From NCBI GenBank assembly GCA_964030785.1, contig OZ034968.1, positions 41,023,186 through 41,087,185 of the forward strand: a DNA stretch of 64,000 nt, read 5' to 3'. Below are positions 44,960-56,246 of this stretch, piece after piece. Made by a program: the position numbers and the translations under genes. Under the pieces are notes generated by a model. That model was not told where the DNA came from. It worked only from the letters and a program-made list of their open reading frames with translations, and ran no database searches. The stretch comes from Siderastrea siderea. Taxonomy: Eukaryota; Cnidaria; Anthozoa; Scleractinia; Rhizangiidae. Within the stretch, counting starts at the first letter, position 1, and each line of letters begins with the position of its first letter.

Positions 44960-45585
44960 AAAGTCCAATATATAAGCCCTGGGTTTATATTTGTCCAAAG
45001 GGCCTTTTTGGTGGGCTTATTTAAGAGGAGGAGAGGGGCTTATATTGGAGGGAGTTTTGCGCTTCAAAAATGGTTGCGCTTATATTTGGCCGGAAGAGAT
45101 TTTGCGTCTGAAAATAAGGGATTTTGCGCATGAAAATGACAATCTTCCGTCCGAAAATGCTGCGCCAGGAAACTTTTTTTTGCAAATACTAACTGTAACA
45201 TAACATAACATGTATGCTCCCAAGTACGTCAAAAACATTAATCTTAGGATCGAACTTTAAAACACAATGTAATTTGCTTATTTTTTTTGTATGGCACCCT
45301 CTTGTAGTTAACAAGGCCGTTGTTGTTGTACGTACAGTATTCAGATTGCTATTTACGTGGGTAGAAAATTACGGTAGTTTGTGTGGAGACTTGTAATGAT
45401 CGGAGGATATTATGCCGTAATCGTTCTTGGGATGTAAACTAAGTATAACCCATGGGCTTATATTTGGGGTGGGGGCCTTATTACCGGAGGGCTTTTTGCG
45501 AATGAGATTTGAGGGGCATATATTCGAGAGGGTTTATTTTTATTCATTTATTTATTTTTTTTGGGGGGGGGAGGGCTTATTATCA
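44960..45585. repeat. GGGCTTATATT-rich repeat blocks
   Basis: GGGGCTTATATTGGAGGG, GGGCTTATATTTGGGGTG and GGAGGGCTTATTATC recur with GAGGGCTTTTTGCG/GGAGTTTTGCGC between them. Open frames here are products of this repeat. Confidence 0.5.
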
Positions 45586-46100
45586 GAATTTAACGATATT
45601 TTAACTTCGACAATTCAAGTACAGTCTTGTCGGTACAGCCTTTGAACAGTCTCTTTGGCGGGGGATAAGGCAATTTGATCAGACAGACCTCTGTACAGTA
45701 CTGTCGTGTAGACGAATCGAAAACCCTTTACTTAGAGCAGTTAAACTCAACGACGGCCTTCCGTAAACTTTTCTGAAAGCAGAATCAAAAATCCGGCCAC
45801 ATTCAATTGATTTTGTTGATTTTACTCACTTTACACGACACGGGCTGTAAATGTCGAATTTTACCGGGTTCGGAACCTCGAGCTTTGCAAGGTATAACCT
45901 TCCAAACAAATGAATCAATTAATACTGTATTTATTAAGTAAACATGCTCTCAGTTCAAGTAGTGTCGATTGTCGCGTTCTGTCAATAAAAGGCAAAAATA
46001 GCAAGGGACATTTGCGTTAAGTATACCCGGCCCTTTCTGTTTTATAAGACGTTTTTGACCTATGTTGAAAACATAGGTCTTAGCCGGACTGAAGTTTGTC

Positions 46101-46309
46101 TGTATGTATGTATGTATGTATCATGGTATGTATGTATGTATGTATGTATGTATGTATGTACGTACGTACGTACGTACGTACGTACGTACGTACGTACGTA
46201 CGTACGTACGTATGTATGTATGTATGTATGTATGTATGTATGTATGTATGTATGTATGTATGTATGTATGTATGTATGTATGTATGTATGTATGTATGTA
46301 TGTATGTAT
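46101..46309. repeat. Compound TGTA/CGTA microsatellite
   Basis: About 200 bases of four-base units: TGTA units to about 46160, CGTA units from 46161 to 46211, then TGTA units again. One interruption (TCATGG) near 46131. The long frames on both strands here are artefacts. Confidence 0.95.
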
Positions 46310-46933
46310 TTTTGATCCGGGGGGGAGACCAATGTGAGACGGGCGGGAATGCTCGTCGGAAACTTTGAATTAAAGCCATTCTAAAACAGCCGGAGAACGC
46401 GAGACGACGAGCATCCATGCACCTTTCACATGGGACTGCACCCCCCGGAGAATTTATGTAGCACTATGTGGCACCAATCAGATTGAGGCCACTATGCTAA
46501 GAGTACATTCTACCGATGAAAAAGCTGGTTAGAATCCGCTTACTGAAGCTGAAGGTCAGACAAGGTTAAGCTTACCGGCCACGTTGAATGTACATTGGGA
46601 CGGAAATGATCAGTGCAAATGTGTTTTTCTACTTTTTCCTCTCGAATATTATATTTTGAGTAAAGGCTTGGTGTGGTGGAATTGATGGTAATTTCCAAAA
46701 ACTACTGTAAGGGCAGGCAATATTGAACTTTGTCGGGGCCCTCGGTGGAACGTGACAAAAACAACCTCGTCCCAAAAATAGACTTGTTGACAAGAAACTG
46801 TAATTAAGAACGTGATCACACCCACTCAGCCAATCAGTGTCCAGCATTTCGATGCTCTATATTCATAAACTGTCTTAAATTACGTAAAGTGGCGGGGGAT
46901 TTGAAGCAGAGGGAAATTGTGGGGTAAAATTAG

Positions 46934-47116
46934 TATTCACAGAGAATTTCTGCATTCATTAGTAGTTCTACATAGTCATTAGTATGCTCTTTCTCATAGA
47001 GCGTACTAATGAGGCATTGTTTTCCTTTGTTTGGAAGCCTCATTAGTATGCTCTATATAGAGAATACTAATGACTAAGTAGAATTTACTAATGAATATAC
47101 AAATTCTCTGTGAATA
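46934..47116. mobile_element. 183-bp foldback element
   Basis: Arms TATTCACAGAGAATTTCTGC and the complement of AAATTCTCTGTGAATA, continuing through CATTAGTATGCTCT on both sides. No clean target duplication. Confidence 0.75.
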
Positions 47117-48093
47117 TTTATAACTAAATCGCTAAAAACAACAGCTTTAACGGCGAAAAAAAAAATGCCATCTCACGGTGGAATAGCATAGCAAAAAGCA
47201 AATCGAAAGAAAACCATTACTTTGCATGAAATAAGAAGTGTTCAGACCTTAATTGAAACAGAAGGACAGACTTGTTTCTCCGTGTTTGCCAGACTACGAG
47301 TGTTGTACTTGAACTTGACTTTGGCCTCTTGGTTTTTCCCGTGTGTTCCCCACTTGCTGGTGCCGGTGGTTGTAGTGCGTCAGAGGCTGCTTTCACGAAT
47401 GCGTAAATCTAGTAAATCTTGAGTGGTAATGCGTGCCTATGTTTAACAGTGTTAACGCCCATCACACTGTGGTGGTCTTTTTTAGACAATTAATCTTAGT
47501 CAGTACCTTCATGCGCTTTATAGACTGAAAATCAGTCAGTTCTGCAGCGAACTTTACCTTATGACAAACAGATTACAGCGAGTGTCAGGTTCTGGCCATA
47601 TCCCACAAGGTCACCTCGTCAACAAAGCTGGGGTCCTCCTCAGAATTTTTGGTGCGTTGTGGCAGCTAGAGCTATCAGTAAGACGAAAACTCGTGACTTT
47701 TCAGACCCTAGGTTAGACCCAATTCCGTGAATACTATACCCTATTTCAGGTCAAATGGCATAAAAATCATATACGCCGGTACTTACCTTTATGAAGTATT
47801 AACTGATATAAGGAACTCCCCCCGGTTTGTTAGTATTCTGGCCAGATTATCAAGTATAATTGAAAGCCGCATTACTCTATTAGTTTACCATTTAGTTCTG
47901 TCTTGCACCCTTTACAGAGATGGGCAGGGGAGGGTTCAGGATAACCCTTTGTAGGGAGGGGTAGAGGTAGTGCAGGTTAGAGCCTAAGTAGGGAGGAGTG
48001 AAGGAGAAGTGTAGGATAACCCCTTTGTAGAAGGGGTAGTGGGAGTTTAGGAACGGTACTAAACAGCACTTTGACGTTCCTCTTTTGTTGCAG
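47117..48093. other. Unassigned; probably first intron of the gamma-glutamyltransferase gene
   Basis: Ends in the acceptor TTTTGTTGCAG. A G-rich stretch with repeated GGATAACCC, TTTGTAGGGAGGGG and AAGTAGGGAGGAG words lies at about 47935-48045. The missing first coding exon was not found here. Confidence 0.4.
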
Positions 48094-48506
48094 GATCATA
48101 ATTGGCTCGGTAATTGTGGCTGTTGTGGTGACAGCTTCAGTCCTTACTCGGTACTTCGTCGAGAGAGAATCAGACAAGCCAACAGACAAGCCAACGGACG
48201 AGCCCCCGTCGTCAGGGGGGCCCTACTATACACAGGCCGTCGCCACAGATACCCCACAGTGTTCGAAAATTGGCAACGATACTCTCAATGCGAACGGTTC
48301 AGCTGTGGACGCTGCCATCGCCGCCATGTTTTGCCTGGGAGTTATAAACATGCACTCCTCGGGAATAGGAGGTGGTGGAGTCATGCTAGTGTATAACCGG
48401 AACTTCAACGAAACTAAGGTGTTCGACTTCAGAGAAACTGCCCCGGTGACTGCAACGCCTCACATGTTTCCACCGAACAAAACTGGGGAAAGCAAGTCTA
48501 AATTTG
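48094..48506 (+). CDS. GGT exon: membrane anchor and N-terminal large-subunit part
   Basis: Enters in phase 2 after TTTTGTTGCAG, leaves in phase 1 at TTTG|GTCTGT. Holds the anchor, a Pro/Thr stalk (DKPTDKPTDEPPSSGG) and the CSKIG to FRETAP region. Confidence 0.9.
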
Positions 48507-51500
48507 GTCTGTACATTCATGTACTTTACACATCTTTAACTTCCGCTTAAACCACTGTTTCCTTATGGCAGTCTTTAGGCCAGAGAGGATAGATCAAAAC
48601 TCAAATAAGTAGATCTGAAGGATCGCGCCTCGACCACGCGTAGCTGTCGCTTCACGATCCTCTCGTATCTTACAGCGGATCATGCAATCCGGTAGCCCTC
48701 GTGCAGACGTCTTGAAACAGAGGAAATAGGAGATGTCTGCACGCAGGCTGCCAACCCACTTGCCTAGAAGACAACCCGGTTTTAGGAGAAACCAGTGGCT
48801 AGAAGGCTTACGAGGAGTTTCACTCGTAACTTGGAAATAGCCAAGAACGTAAATCTATGTTATGTTCTATCTAGCTCTGATCATGTTAGATTGCTCGTTC
48901 TTGATTTCTATCAACTTTGATAGTAGGCTAACAGCCGATAGAGACCTAGGGCTTGTTGTTTATTTGTTTAGTATTTAGTGTTTTAGACATTTATGAGGCC
49001 AATGCCAGAGGAGTGGTAGTCTTGGCAGTGATGAAAAATTTTTCTTCGAGTGTTCAGCTCAACTTCTTACGAATAATTGCGTAGCAAACGAGTAGGATAA
49101 GTTGAATACGAAAAAGATTCCTCCAATTTTTATCTCCTGGACATGTATTGATTGATATTTAAGAGCCTTTTCTTGTTTTATTTTTATTTTTCTTCAGCCC
49201 TATTCATAAATAGAAGACTAGTAATGCTAATCAAACATTCGACACTAATCTGCGTTTTCATGCCAAGCACTACACAGTAATTTTCGAAGACTTGTAGTCT
49301 TAACGCCAAAAAGGGGGTTAAAATTTTAGCAGCCGAATAATCTCATTCAAGTTACTCTTTTGCGGAGTTATTATAACTCCAAAAAAACTTCCACGGAAAA
49401 GAGTCTTTAACTGTGGTAGGCTTGACAACGAAAGGGTTAGGGAGGTTACAAGGTCCCAGTGAAAAAGAACCCTCACACGGGCGCTTACACAAGTCCAACT
49501 ATACTCCAACTATTCTCCAAAACACTGACTTTGCCTAGCGAATAACAATAGGATAACATGACATTTTAATTGTCAGGTGGCCTCTCCATCGCGGTCCCTG
49601 GCGAGGTACACGGTCAGTACCAAGCCTGGAAGCAATACGGCCAGTTGCCATGGGAACAACTCGTTCAACCCGCCATCGATTTAGCCAGAAATGGGTTCGA
49701 AATAAGCGCCGCTGTTGATGACGCCTTGACTGACGACGAGATGGTGAAGGCAATTAAGAATGATTCCGGATTAAGGTCAGAAATAACTTCACTTATATAA
49801 AAAGAGTAATCAGATAATTAAATGCGCGGAGATGCGAAATTTTTCTTCGATTGTTCAGCTCAACGTCTTACGAATAGTTGTGTAGCAAACCAGTGAGATA
49901 AGCTGAACACGAAAAAAGATACCTCCAAATTTTTATCTCCTGAATATATACTGACTGAAATTTAAGAGAATTTTCTTGTTTTTGTTGTTGTCGTTGTTGT
50001 TTTTTTTCTTCATACATAGAAACATCGGCTATTAATCTGCCTTTTTATGCCAAGTACTACACAGTAATTTTCGAAAAGTTTTAGGTTTTAACTCCAAAAA
50101 TGGGGTTAAAAGTTTAGCGTGGGAATAATCTCATTCAAGTTACGGTCATGTTAACACTCCAAATCGAGTTGTTTCTACTCTTTTGTGGAGTTATAATAAC
50201 TCCAAAAAGCACTTCCACGGAAAGGAGTAAACGTAACTCCAATTCAAGAGTAAATAACTCTTTTTGGAGTTGGAAGAACTCCATACTGAAAGTAACTGTA
50301 ACGTAAGAGCTATTTTAACGCCACTGCAGTAGTAAAAGTAACTCTTGTAATAAAATCATCTTTCCACTCTATATAATTTTGTCATGTTACTCTTTGATAC
50401 TCTAGTGAACTACTCCTAGATAAAAACAAAGAGCGTTACAAAAAGGGGGACAACATCACAAATAAACCATATGCAAGAACCCTGGAAAAAATACAGAAGG
50501 ACCCCCAATCGTTTTACAATGGATCACTGGCCAGACAGATCCACCTTGACATAAGACGAGCGAAAGGGGAGGTGACTGAGGATGACCTGAGGATGTACAA
50601 GACGGTAGAAAGGAAGCCCCTTGAGAGTGAACTATCGGGGATGAAAATGTACTTAACCCCTCCTCCGACAAGTGGCGCTGTATTGGCTCTCATCTTGAAC
50701 ATACTGAAAGGTGGGTGTTGGTGTCTGAATACGCACTTTACATAATCACCTCGTTTCTTTTAGTGGCTGAAAATGTTAAGACAACGTTGAGGTATAAAAC
50801 ATTTAAAGAAAGTAATAATCGTCTAAGATAGTTGATGACTTGATTTTACAGGGTACAATATGACGTCATCGAGTCGTCAAGACGTCAATTCTTCGGTGCT
50901 GGCGTATCACAGAATAATTGAAGCCTTTAAGTTTGGATTTGCTTGGCGAAGTCAGCTTGGAGATCCAGACTCAGTAAATAATTCGCAAGCGCAGATAAAC
51001 AAGGTAGGTGCCTGGTTGAAAAAACAGAGCTTGATCTCTGGTAAAAACTGCACTTCTGAAGACGACTTTTCGATCCTTGAGACAGGTTTATTTGGCATTC
51101 ACTACTTAAGCATAAGCACAAGGCAGGCTGCGCAAAACTGGTGCACTAACCGTGAAATTTTGTCCAAGAGATCTTAGCATTCTCAATCAATTCCAAAAAA
51201 CTATTTCAGGCCAAAACATTACCCCAGTTTTCCACGATTCAAGATTCTCAAGTTAATTACGACCCCAATTTCAACTCCAACGTATTATAATTAAAACAAT
51301 ATGTCTAATTTAGTTCCAAAAACCTTAGGCAACACTGCATATCCTGGGCCCGCGATCAGAAGAGACTCTAAAGTCCCCTTTGAAATCGCATTCATATTCA
51401 TAACTGGATTTCTTTCCCCTAAAAAACTACCTATGCTGATCTAATTTCCGACTCTTTTGTCGATATGCTATGTTTGTGTCGACCCGGTTCAAACGTACAA

Positions 51501-54500
51501 CACGCAAGAACAAAAAGGAAGACGATTCGTTTTTGCAGTTGTGTTCATGCTTGCCCTTATGTTTGCGTCACACATTTGTATCAGTAAATGAGATAACGGT
51601 GTCGGTTTTTCCTTTGTCTAGGGAAATCAAGTTACTTTGAAAGGCGTAGAAGTTGCACGTGCGGTTGCTACAGCTCTACAATTATGTCACCTTCACAATG
51701 GTCAAATGCAAAAACGCTGTACCACTCCCTGCTGTCACTGCCTTGTATGAGTTTAATGAGTAAAATACAAGAAGGCCATAAAGAAACATAGAAAAAACAC
51801 TGATAAAGCAAAATACCCGTCAATAAAACTAGTGCATGGATAACAGTTATGAAATTTTCTTTCTATAGTCGGCGTAAAAAGCTTCTCTTTTCAGTAATTG
51901 TCTTATCTTTTATCTTTTGGTTGCAAGAGTCTGGAATCTCAAAAAGCCGATGGAAATGTTTGCTTTTCGCCGGCTAACTTGGCTTGGTCTGCGCACGCGT
52001 CGCACGTTTGACCACTGTGAAGATAACACCTCTGATTAGTGTAGAAGTGCAGAGACCGCATTTCCCTCAATTAGTGAGTGCTAATGAGAAAGAAGGCTAT
52101 AAATAAGAAAGACAAAATCCAGCGCAAACCCTGCGATGAAGTTCGACATAAAGCAGTCGATAGGTGTCAGCCAAGTGGAAAACGAGATCGTAATAGGTTC
52201 ACTTTGTGCATTTCAACTTCAGACTGCGCAAGAAATGACAGAACAACAGTTGGGCGACTGGTTACGTCAAAAAATACAGGATAATAAGACACACGAAAAC
52301 GTGTCGTATTACGCGGAGTCATTTTCTGACGCTGATTATGGCACGACACACGTGGCTGTTTTGGCGCCAAACGGAGATGCAGTTTCCGTGACAACTACGA
52401 TCAATTTCAGGTTAGTTTAGAACCAAAAACTTCCCCAGGGCAATTAAAAAATGAGGGGAAGGCTGTAAGGACGAGAGAGCCCCAAAAGACATGTAATGTT
52501 TATTGATGATTTCAGTTTGAGACTGTTGCTCTAAATTGCTCATTTGGCGCCTTTTAGAGGAACACAAACTTAAGTATGGAGGCACAGTGGTGTAGTTGTT
52601 AGCGCATCGGCCTTTCCACATGAAGGTTGGTGTTTGGAGGCCAGGACTATGCCAGTGTGTTGTTTCTCTTGACCAAAACCCATTCTAACAACACATCACT
52701 GTTCGCTGTACTCTAGCGCTATTTATCCTAACAGTTTGCCAGAGTCTACTTGATATTAATGAGCGTGAATTCATCGATAAACGACACAAGTTATAATTAT
52801 CATTCTAGACAGCAGAAACCCTAGACTATACACTCTAGTATCTGATACATCAGTGCCTATAAGAAACGAAAATATCAACGACATAGCCCGATGATTAAAC
52901 GAAGTTGCCTCTGGGAAATACCGAAGATCTCTCGGACATCTGCGAATGTACATGAGAGCTCACCACAGAAAAATAACCACAGAAATGTGCTTAACTTCAC
53001 TACAATATTTCGTAGTTGCTATCGTAAACACGAGATTAAAGAAAGGCAAAAATAGGAAAAAGAGCATCATAACAGGGAAATCAAAAACTGGGGCGTCTTT
53101 CCTTATCCCTTCCCAGCATCGCCGCGACCTTCCTTTTTCCCCTCTCCCTAGGCCTCGCACGATAACTACAGCGAATAACCGTACCTCACGAAAAACTGCT
53201 CAAAAGCTTTAATCTGAATGTCACACATTAGGATTTCATCCACAGGCTCAGAAGGTAGAGCCCCATCACGTAACGCAAGGTTTGACTCTGGCAGTGAAAA
53301 GGTTAAAACCCTGTCTGAAGTTGTTTCGATGGATTTCTACTTTACCATTATATGTTTCTTTACAGGTTTGGATCCAGATATCGATCAAATATCACGGGAA
53401 TCATCTACAACAATCAGATGGCAGATTTTGACATTCCTGGGTACAATATTGTGGACGGTATTTCCCCATCACCTTTTAATTTTCCCGAGCCACGTAAGCG
53501 ACCCTTCTCCTCCATGTCTCCCGCCATTTTGACTGACGATGACGGAAACGTGCAGCTGATTATCGGCGCCTCTGGCGGGAAAAGGATCACCACAGCTGTA
53601 TCACAGGTCAGTGACCAACAAAATCACTCCATAACACCGCAGAGGGCGAATATTCTTTTTACGCCTACTTTAACGATGGTGGCAGTTGCGTTTCAAGCAT
53701 TAGATTAAACAACATTTTACTGTTTAAGGTTAATTGACTGTTTAGCATTTAGGGTTAAACGCCTTTTAACCGTTTGGCTCATGCAAAAGGGCTGAAATTC
53801 GAAAATTTTGGCTTATAAAAGGTCAGTGTTCGTATAAAAGTCAGGACACGTTGGCGTTATGGCACATTTACAATAGCTGGTTCGAGAAGCTTGGAGCTCG
53901 GCAGTGTATTTTAAGGAATGAACATAGTATGCGTTTGAATTCACTCAAATTGCGAATTGTTTAAGAAGCTTAAGTATAAGAGTTACCTTATCGTGTACAA
54001 GTAAAATCTTGAGATAAGTGACATCGCTTTTAATAAACAAGGGAGTTAGTTTCTATAGAAACTGTGGTGCCGCGTCGGTGGGGAAGTGAAACACAAAAAT
54101 TTGGATTTTTCAACTGACTTGATGACGTAAATTGGCCACCGCTGGAAAATTGAAAGCTGGCGTTTCGAGCGTTAGCTCCTCGTCAAAGCGTATCATAGAT
54201 TTGTGGTTTGAGCTTGGTTTACATGGAAAACGGCGGATCTCCGCCGATCGGTAGGAAAACGGCAACGTAAAAAACAAATGTTCCTACCAATAGCGTAGCT
54301 CCACTGTTCTCCATGTAAACCAAGTTCAACCCACAATTCCTTGATTCGCTCTGACGAAGGGCTAAGGCTCGAAACGATTGCTTTTTAATAGCCTGTTATA
54401 CAGATCTATAGGTGCTCGACGGCAGCTGCTTTTTTTGCTATTAATAACCTGTGTCGATTAAAGTTTCTTTTCCTTTTTTTTTTGTTACTCCTCCGCGATA

Positions 54501-55028
54501 AAAATATAAAATTGCACCACATCCTCAAGACGGGATTCTTATCAACCTCGTTCTAGTGCTTTTCCGTATTCTTAAACCCAAATTTAGAAAAAGGGAAAGT
54601 CCCGGTAGTGAGACTAGATTCTTGTGCTTTTTAATTGGGGCTGAGTTCCTATTAAAATTTCTAATACAAAAGGGATGCCATGACCAAACACATGACACTG
54701 TTCCCCTGAAGTTGTGACTAAACGAAGTACGTTTCCTTTTCGCATACAGGTGTTGATGAATAAGATGTGGTTTGGACAGAACTTGACTGACGCGGTAGAC
54801 GAGCCTCGAGTACACACTCAACTGGTGCCGGATCAGAAAGTGTACATTGAAAAGAAAGAGAAGTATCGGCTTGATAAAAAAATTGTAGATGGCTTAGAAG
54901 CTCTCGGACACAACGTCAACGATAGCGACGCTCGCTTTGCTGTTGTGCAAGCGGTGTATCGAGATCCGAAAGAACGAATATACGCTAAGTCTGACCCAAG
55001 AAAATTTGGAGCGCCCGCGGGACAGTAA
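48094..55028 (+). CDS. Gamma-glutamyltransferase, seven exons, N-terminal exon missing
   Basis: Type II membrane enzyme that cleaves glutathione and transfers the gamma-glutamyl group at the cell surface. Exons 48094-48506, 49577-49775, 50406-50710, 50852-51003, 52223-52410, 53366-53606 and 54750-55028 all have GT-AG sites and agreeing phases, giving 591 residues plus one partial codon. A membrane segment (IIIGSVIVAVVVTASVL) comes first. Then CSKIGNDTLNANGSAVDAAI and GIGGGG, FRETAP with the substrate-binding arginine, and the autocleavage threonine in YGTTHVAVLAPNGD (exon 5). N in TTTIN, NNQMADF, the serine pair FSSMSP and GASGGKRITTA line the site. Gln replaces the Glu of human GGT1 in NNQMADF, as in bacterial enzymes. 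Human GGT1 is 569 residues, so only the short cytoplasmic start is absent. No stops or shifts. Confidence 0.95.
49028..49403. repeat. Repeat in GGT intron, copy 1
   Basis: Colinear with 49829-50228: TTTTTCTTCGA, GTTCAGCTCAAC, ATTTTTATCTCCTG, ATGCCAAG and CACTACACAGTAATTTTCGA, then GAGTTATTATAACTCCAAAA. Flanks exon 2 on its 5' side. Confidence 0.75.
49577..49775 (+). CDS. GGT exon: GGLSIAVPGEVHG region
   Basis: Phase 1 in, phase 2 out (TTAAG|GTCAGA). Reads GGLSIAVPGEVHGQYQAWKQ, LPWEQLVQPAIDLARNGFEI, conserved in all family members. Confidence 0.92.
49829..50228. repeat. Repeat in GGT intron, copy 2
   Basis: Second copy of 49028-49403 on the 3' side of exon 2, with extra CTCCAAATCGAGTTG words and an internal GTTGTT tract. 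Confidence 0.75.
50406..50710 (+). CDS. GGT exon: FYNGSLARQI to LALILNILKG
   Basis: Acceptor TTTGATACTCTAG, donor AAAG|GTGGGT. Contains the glycosylation-type NGS in FYNGSL and PPPTSGAVLALILNILK. Confidence 0.92.
50852..51003 (+). CDS. GGT exon: YHRIIEAFKFGFAWRSQLGD
   Basis: Acceptor GATTTTACAG, donor AAG|GTAGGT, phase 1 in, phase 0 out. YHRIIEAFKF and LGDP are family signatures. Confidence 0.92.
51004..52222. other. GGT intron
   Basis: No other gene seen. Frames continuing past the exon at 51003 are intron read-through. Confidence 0.6.
52223..52410 (+). CDS. GGT exon with the autocleavage threonine
   Basis: Acceptor TTCAACTTCAG, donor TTCAG|GTTAGT. Reads TAQEMTEQQLGDWLRQKIQD, then DADYGTTHVAVLAPNGDAVS. 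Cleavage before the first T of GTTH would create the small subunit. The acceptor is inferred from phase and alignment. Confidence 0.88.
52579..52755 (+). mobile_element. SINE-like element in a GGT intron
   Basis: CACAGTGGTGTAGTTGTTAG with CGCATCGGCC resembles a tRNA-type head. The tail part CCATTCTAACAACACATCAC is body. The B box is degraded. Confidence 0.5.
53190..53260. repeat. Single copy of the TTTCATCCAC repeat in a GGT intron
   Basis: CTGCTCAAAAGCTTTAATCT, then CACACATTAGGATTTCATCC and ACAGGCTCAGAAGGTAGA match the array at 44.3-44.8 kb. Confidence 0.7.
53366..53606 (+). CDS. GGT exon: small-subunit substrate pocket
   Basis: Acceptor TTTCTTTACAG, donor CACAG|GTCAGT. Contains GIIYNNQMADFDIPG, KRPFSSMSPAILTDDDG and LIIGASGGKRITTAVSQ. 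Confidence 0.92.
54055..54400. mobile_element. Palindromic element family, copy in the last GGT intron
   Basis: GAAACTGTGGTGCCGCGTCG, GGCCACCGCTGGAAAATTGA, CGTTTCGAGCGTTAGC and the inverted GGGCTAAGGCTCGAAACG form long arms. A nested pair GCTTGGTTTACATGGA/TCCATGTAAACCAAG sits in the centre. A related copy is at 59650-59900. Confidence 0.65.
54750..55028 (+). CDS. GGT terminal exon
   Basis: Acceptor TTCGCATACAG. Reads VLMNKMWFGQNLTDAVDEPR to SDPRKFGAPAGQ and a TAA stop. The final GAPAG matches the family's C-terminus. Confidence 0.92.
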   Translation: MLMNKMWFGQNLTDAVDEPRVHTQLVPDQKVYIEKKEKYRLDKKIVDGLEALGHNVNDSDARFAVVQAVYRDPKERIYAKSDPRKFGAPAGQ

Positions 55029-55460
55029 GGCCTCTTCCCCAAACATAACTAGGATAAGGTAGCATTTACACGGACGCGACGAAACGTAAGCGATGCGGTA
55101 CGTGTTCACCTGTTTACTGTTTATTGACCCCAACTGCCTTCATTTTCAATACTCGACGCATTTTGTTTGTAGAAGAACACGGCAACTTTGTTACCAGCGA
55201 TTCTCGTGTTCCCGTCCCTGGTAACAGCTACTAAGTGAACTTCTTCGTAACCAGGTATCCATGGTAACATGTTTTCGCCTTTAGATTTGAACGCAAAGTA
55301 GAGCCTGGGCCGAGGTTTCGTGTGAATTATGATGATGAAAAACGTTCGTGTTTTTATTCTTCTAATCTCTCACTAGTTGTTAATAATATTGTTATTAATT
55401 ATTATCATTTCACTGTGTTTGTCGCTTACCTCAAAATGAGAATGTAAAATTTGAAGAAAG

Positions 55461-55466
55461 AATAAA
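55461..55466 (+). terminator. Candidate polyadenylation signal of the GGT gene
   Basis: AATAAA 433 bases after the stop codon, just before the TA-flanked element at 55482, which may mark the end of the transcript. Confidence 0.45.
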
Positions 55467-55481
55467 TGCATTTTGTCGGTA

Positions 55482-55733
55482 CAGTTTAACCTCCGCTTAC
55501 GGACACCTCCCGTAAGCGGACACCAAACTGCGGTCCCAGCGATTTCTCAACTAAAACTCTATATCTATAACCTCCTGTAAGCGGACACCTCTCGTAAGCG
55601 AAAGTGGACACCTTTTTGAAATCCCAGGAGCTAAAACAACCTCCCTTGAGGGGACAGACCTCCTAAAACTCGAACTCAAACGACAGAGTTCCATTGCACT
55701 TATGTCGATTTGCTTGCTTGTAAACCCTGACTG
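55482..55733. mobile_element. 252-bp TA-flanked element, GTAAGCGGACACC type
   Basis: The left end is CAGTTTAACCTCCGCTTACG, the right end complementary CAGTCAGGGTTTACAAGC, TA outside both. The interior repeats CGTAAGCGGACACC and GTAAGCGGACACCTC. Non-autonomous, Tc1/mariner-like ends. Confidence 0.65.
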
Positions 55734-56206
55734 TATTAGTAAATTGTTCTCGAATCCAATATGACTGACACCGGAAAGGGCTACAAGAGATTTGATGAAG
55801 GTTTAGGTCTAAAATAGTTAATACTGTGCGTCACTTCCAGTAAACATTTTTATTATATTTTTGCCAGGAAATTTTACAGTATTTTACATTATTTACAATA
55901 TATTCTTACTTAAAGCTAAATAAGAAACCAAAAGGAGGATGCATGGTAGTTCCCATTTTGCCAATGTTCACTAATTATTCTCAATACGACAGTTATTTTT
56001 GAGTTGAGTAGTAAACTCTTGGAGGGAGATGGCTTTGTTATTTAACTTACTTGAATATAGATAGTGGCGCATAAAGAGGGTGGTATAGTTAAATTTCTTC
56101 GTTGTTTTTCTATCGTATGAATCGGAAATTACACCAAATAACATTTCTTCTGTTGATCTGACACGCGTTTGTTGCGTTAAACCATTGCAAAACGTCTTTT
56201 ACAAAT
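55734..56206. other. No gene seen
   Basis: AT-rich intergenic sequence between the GGT gene and the LINE fragment. Confidence 0.3.
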
Positions 56207-56207
56207 G

Positions 56208-56246
<39 letters not shown>

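Noticed and set aside
46055..46418. Five long open frames on both strands with YVCM/THIH repeats
   Set aside because: They are the six-frame reading of the TGTA/CGTA microsatellite, not genes.
50860..51177. 105-codon frame taken as a whole
   Set aside because: Only the part to 51003 is a GGT exon. The rest is intron after a clear GTAGGT donor.
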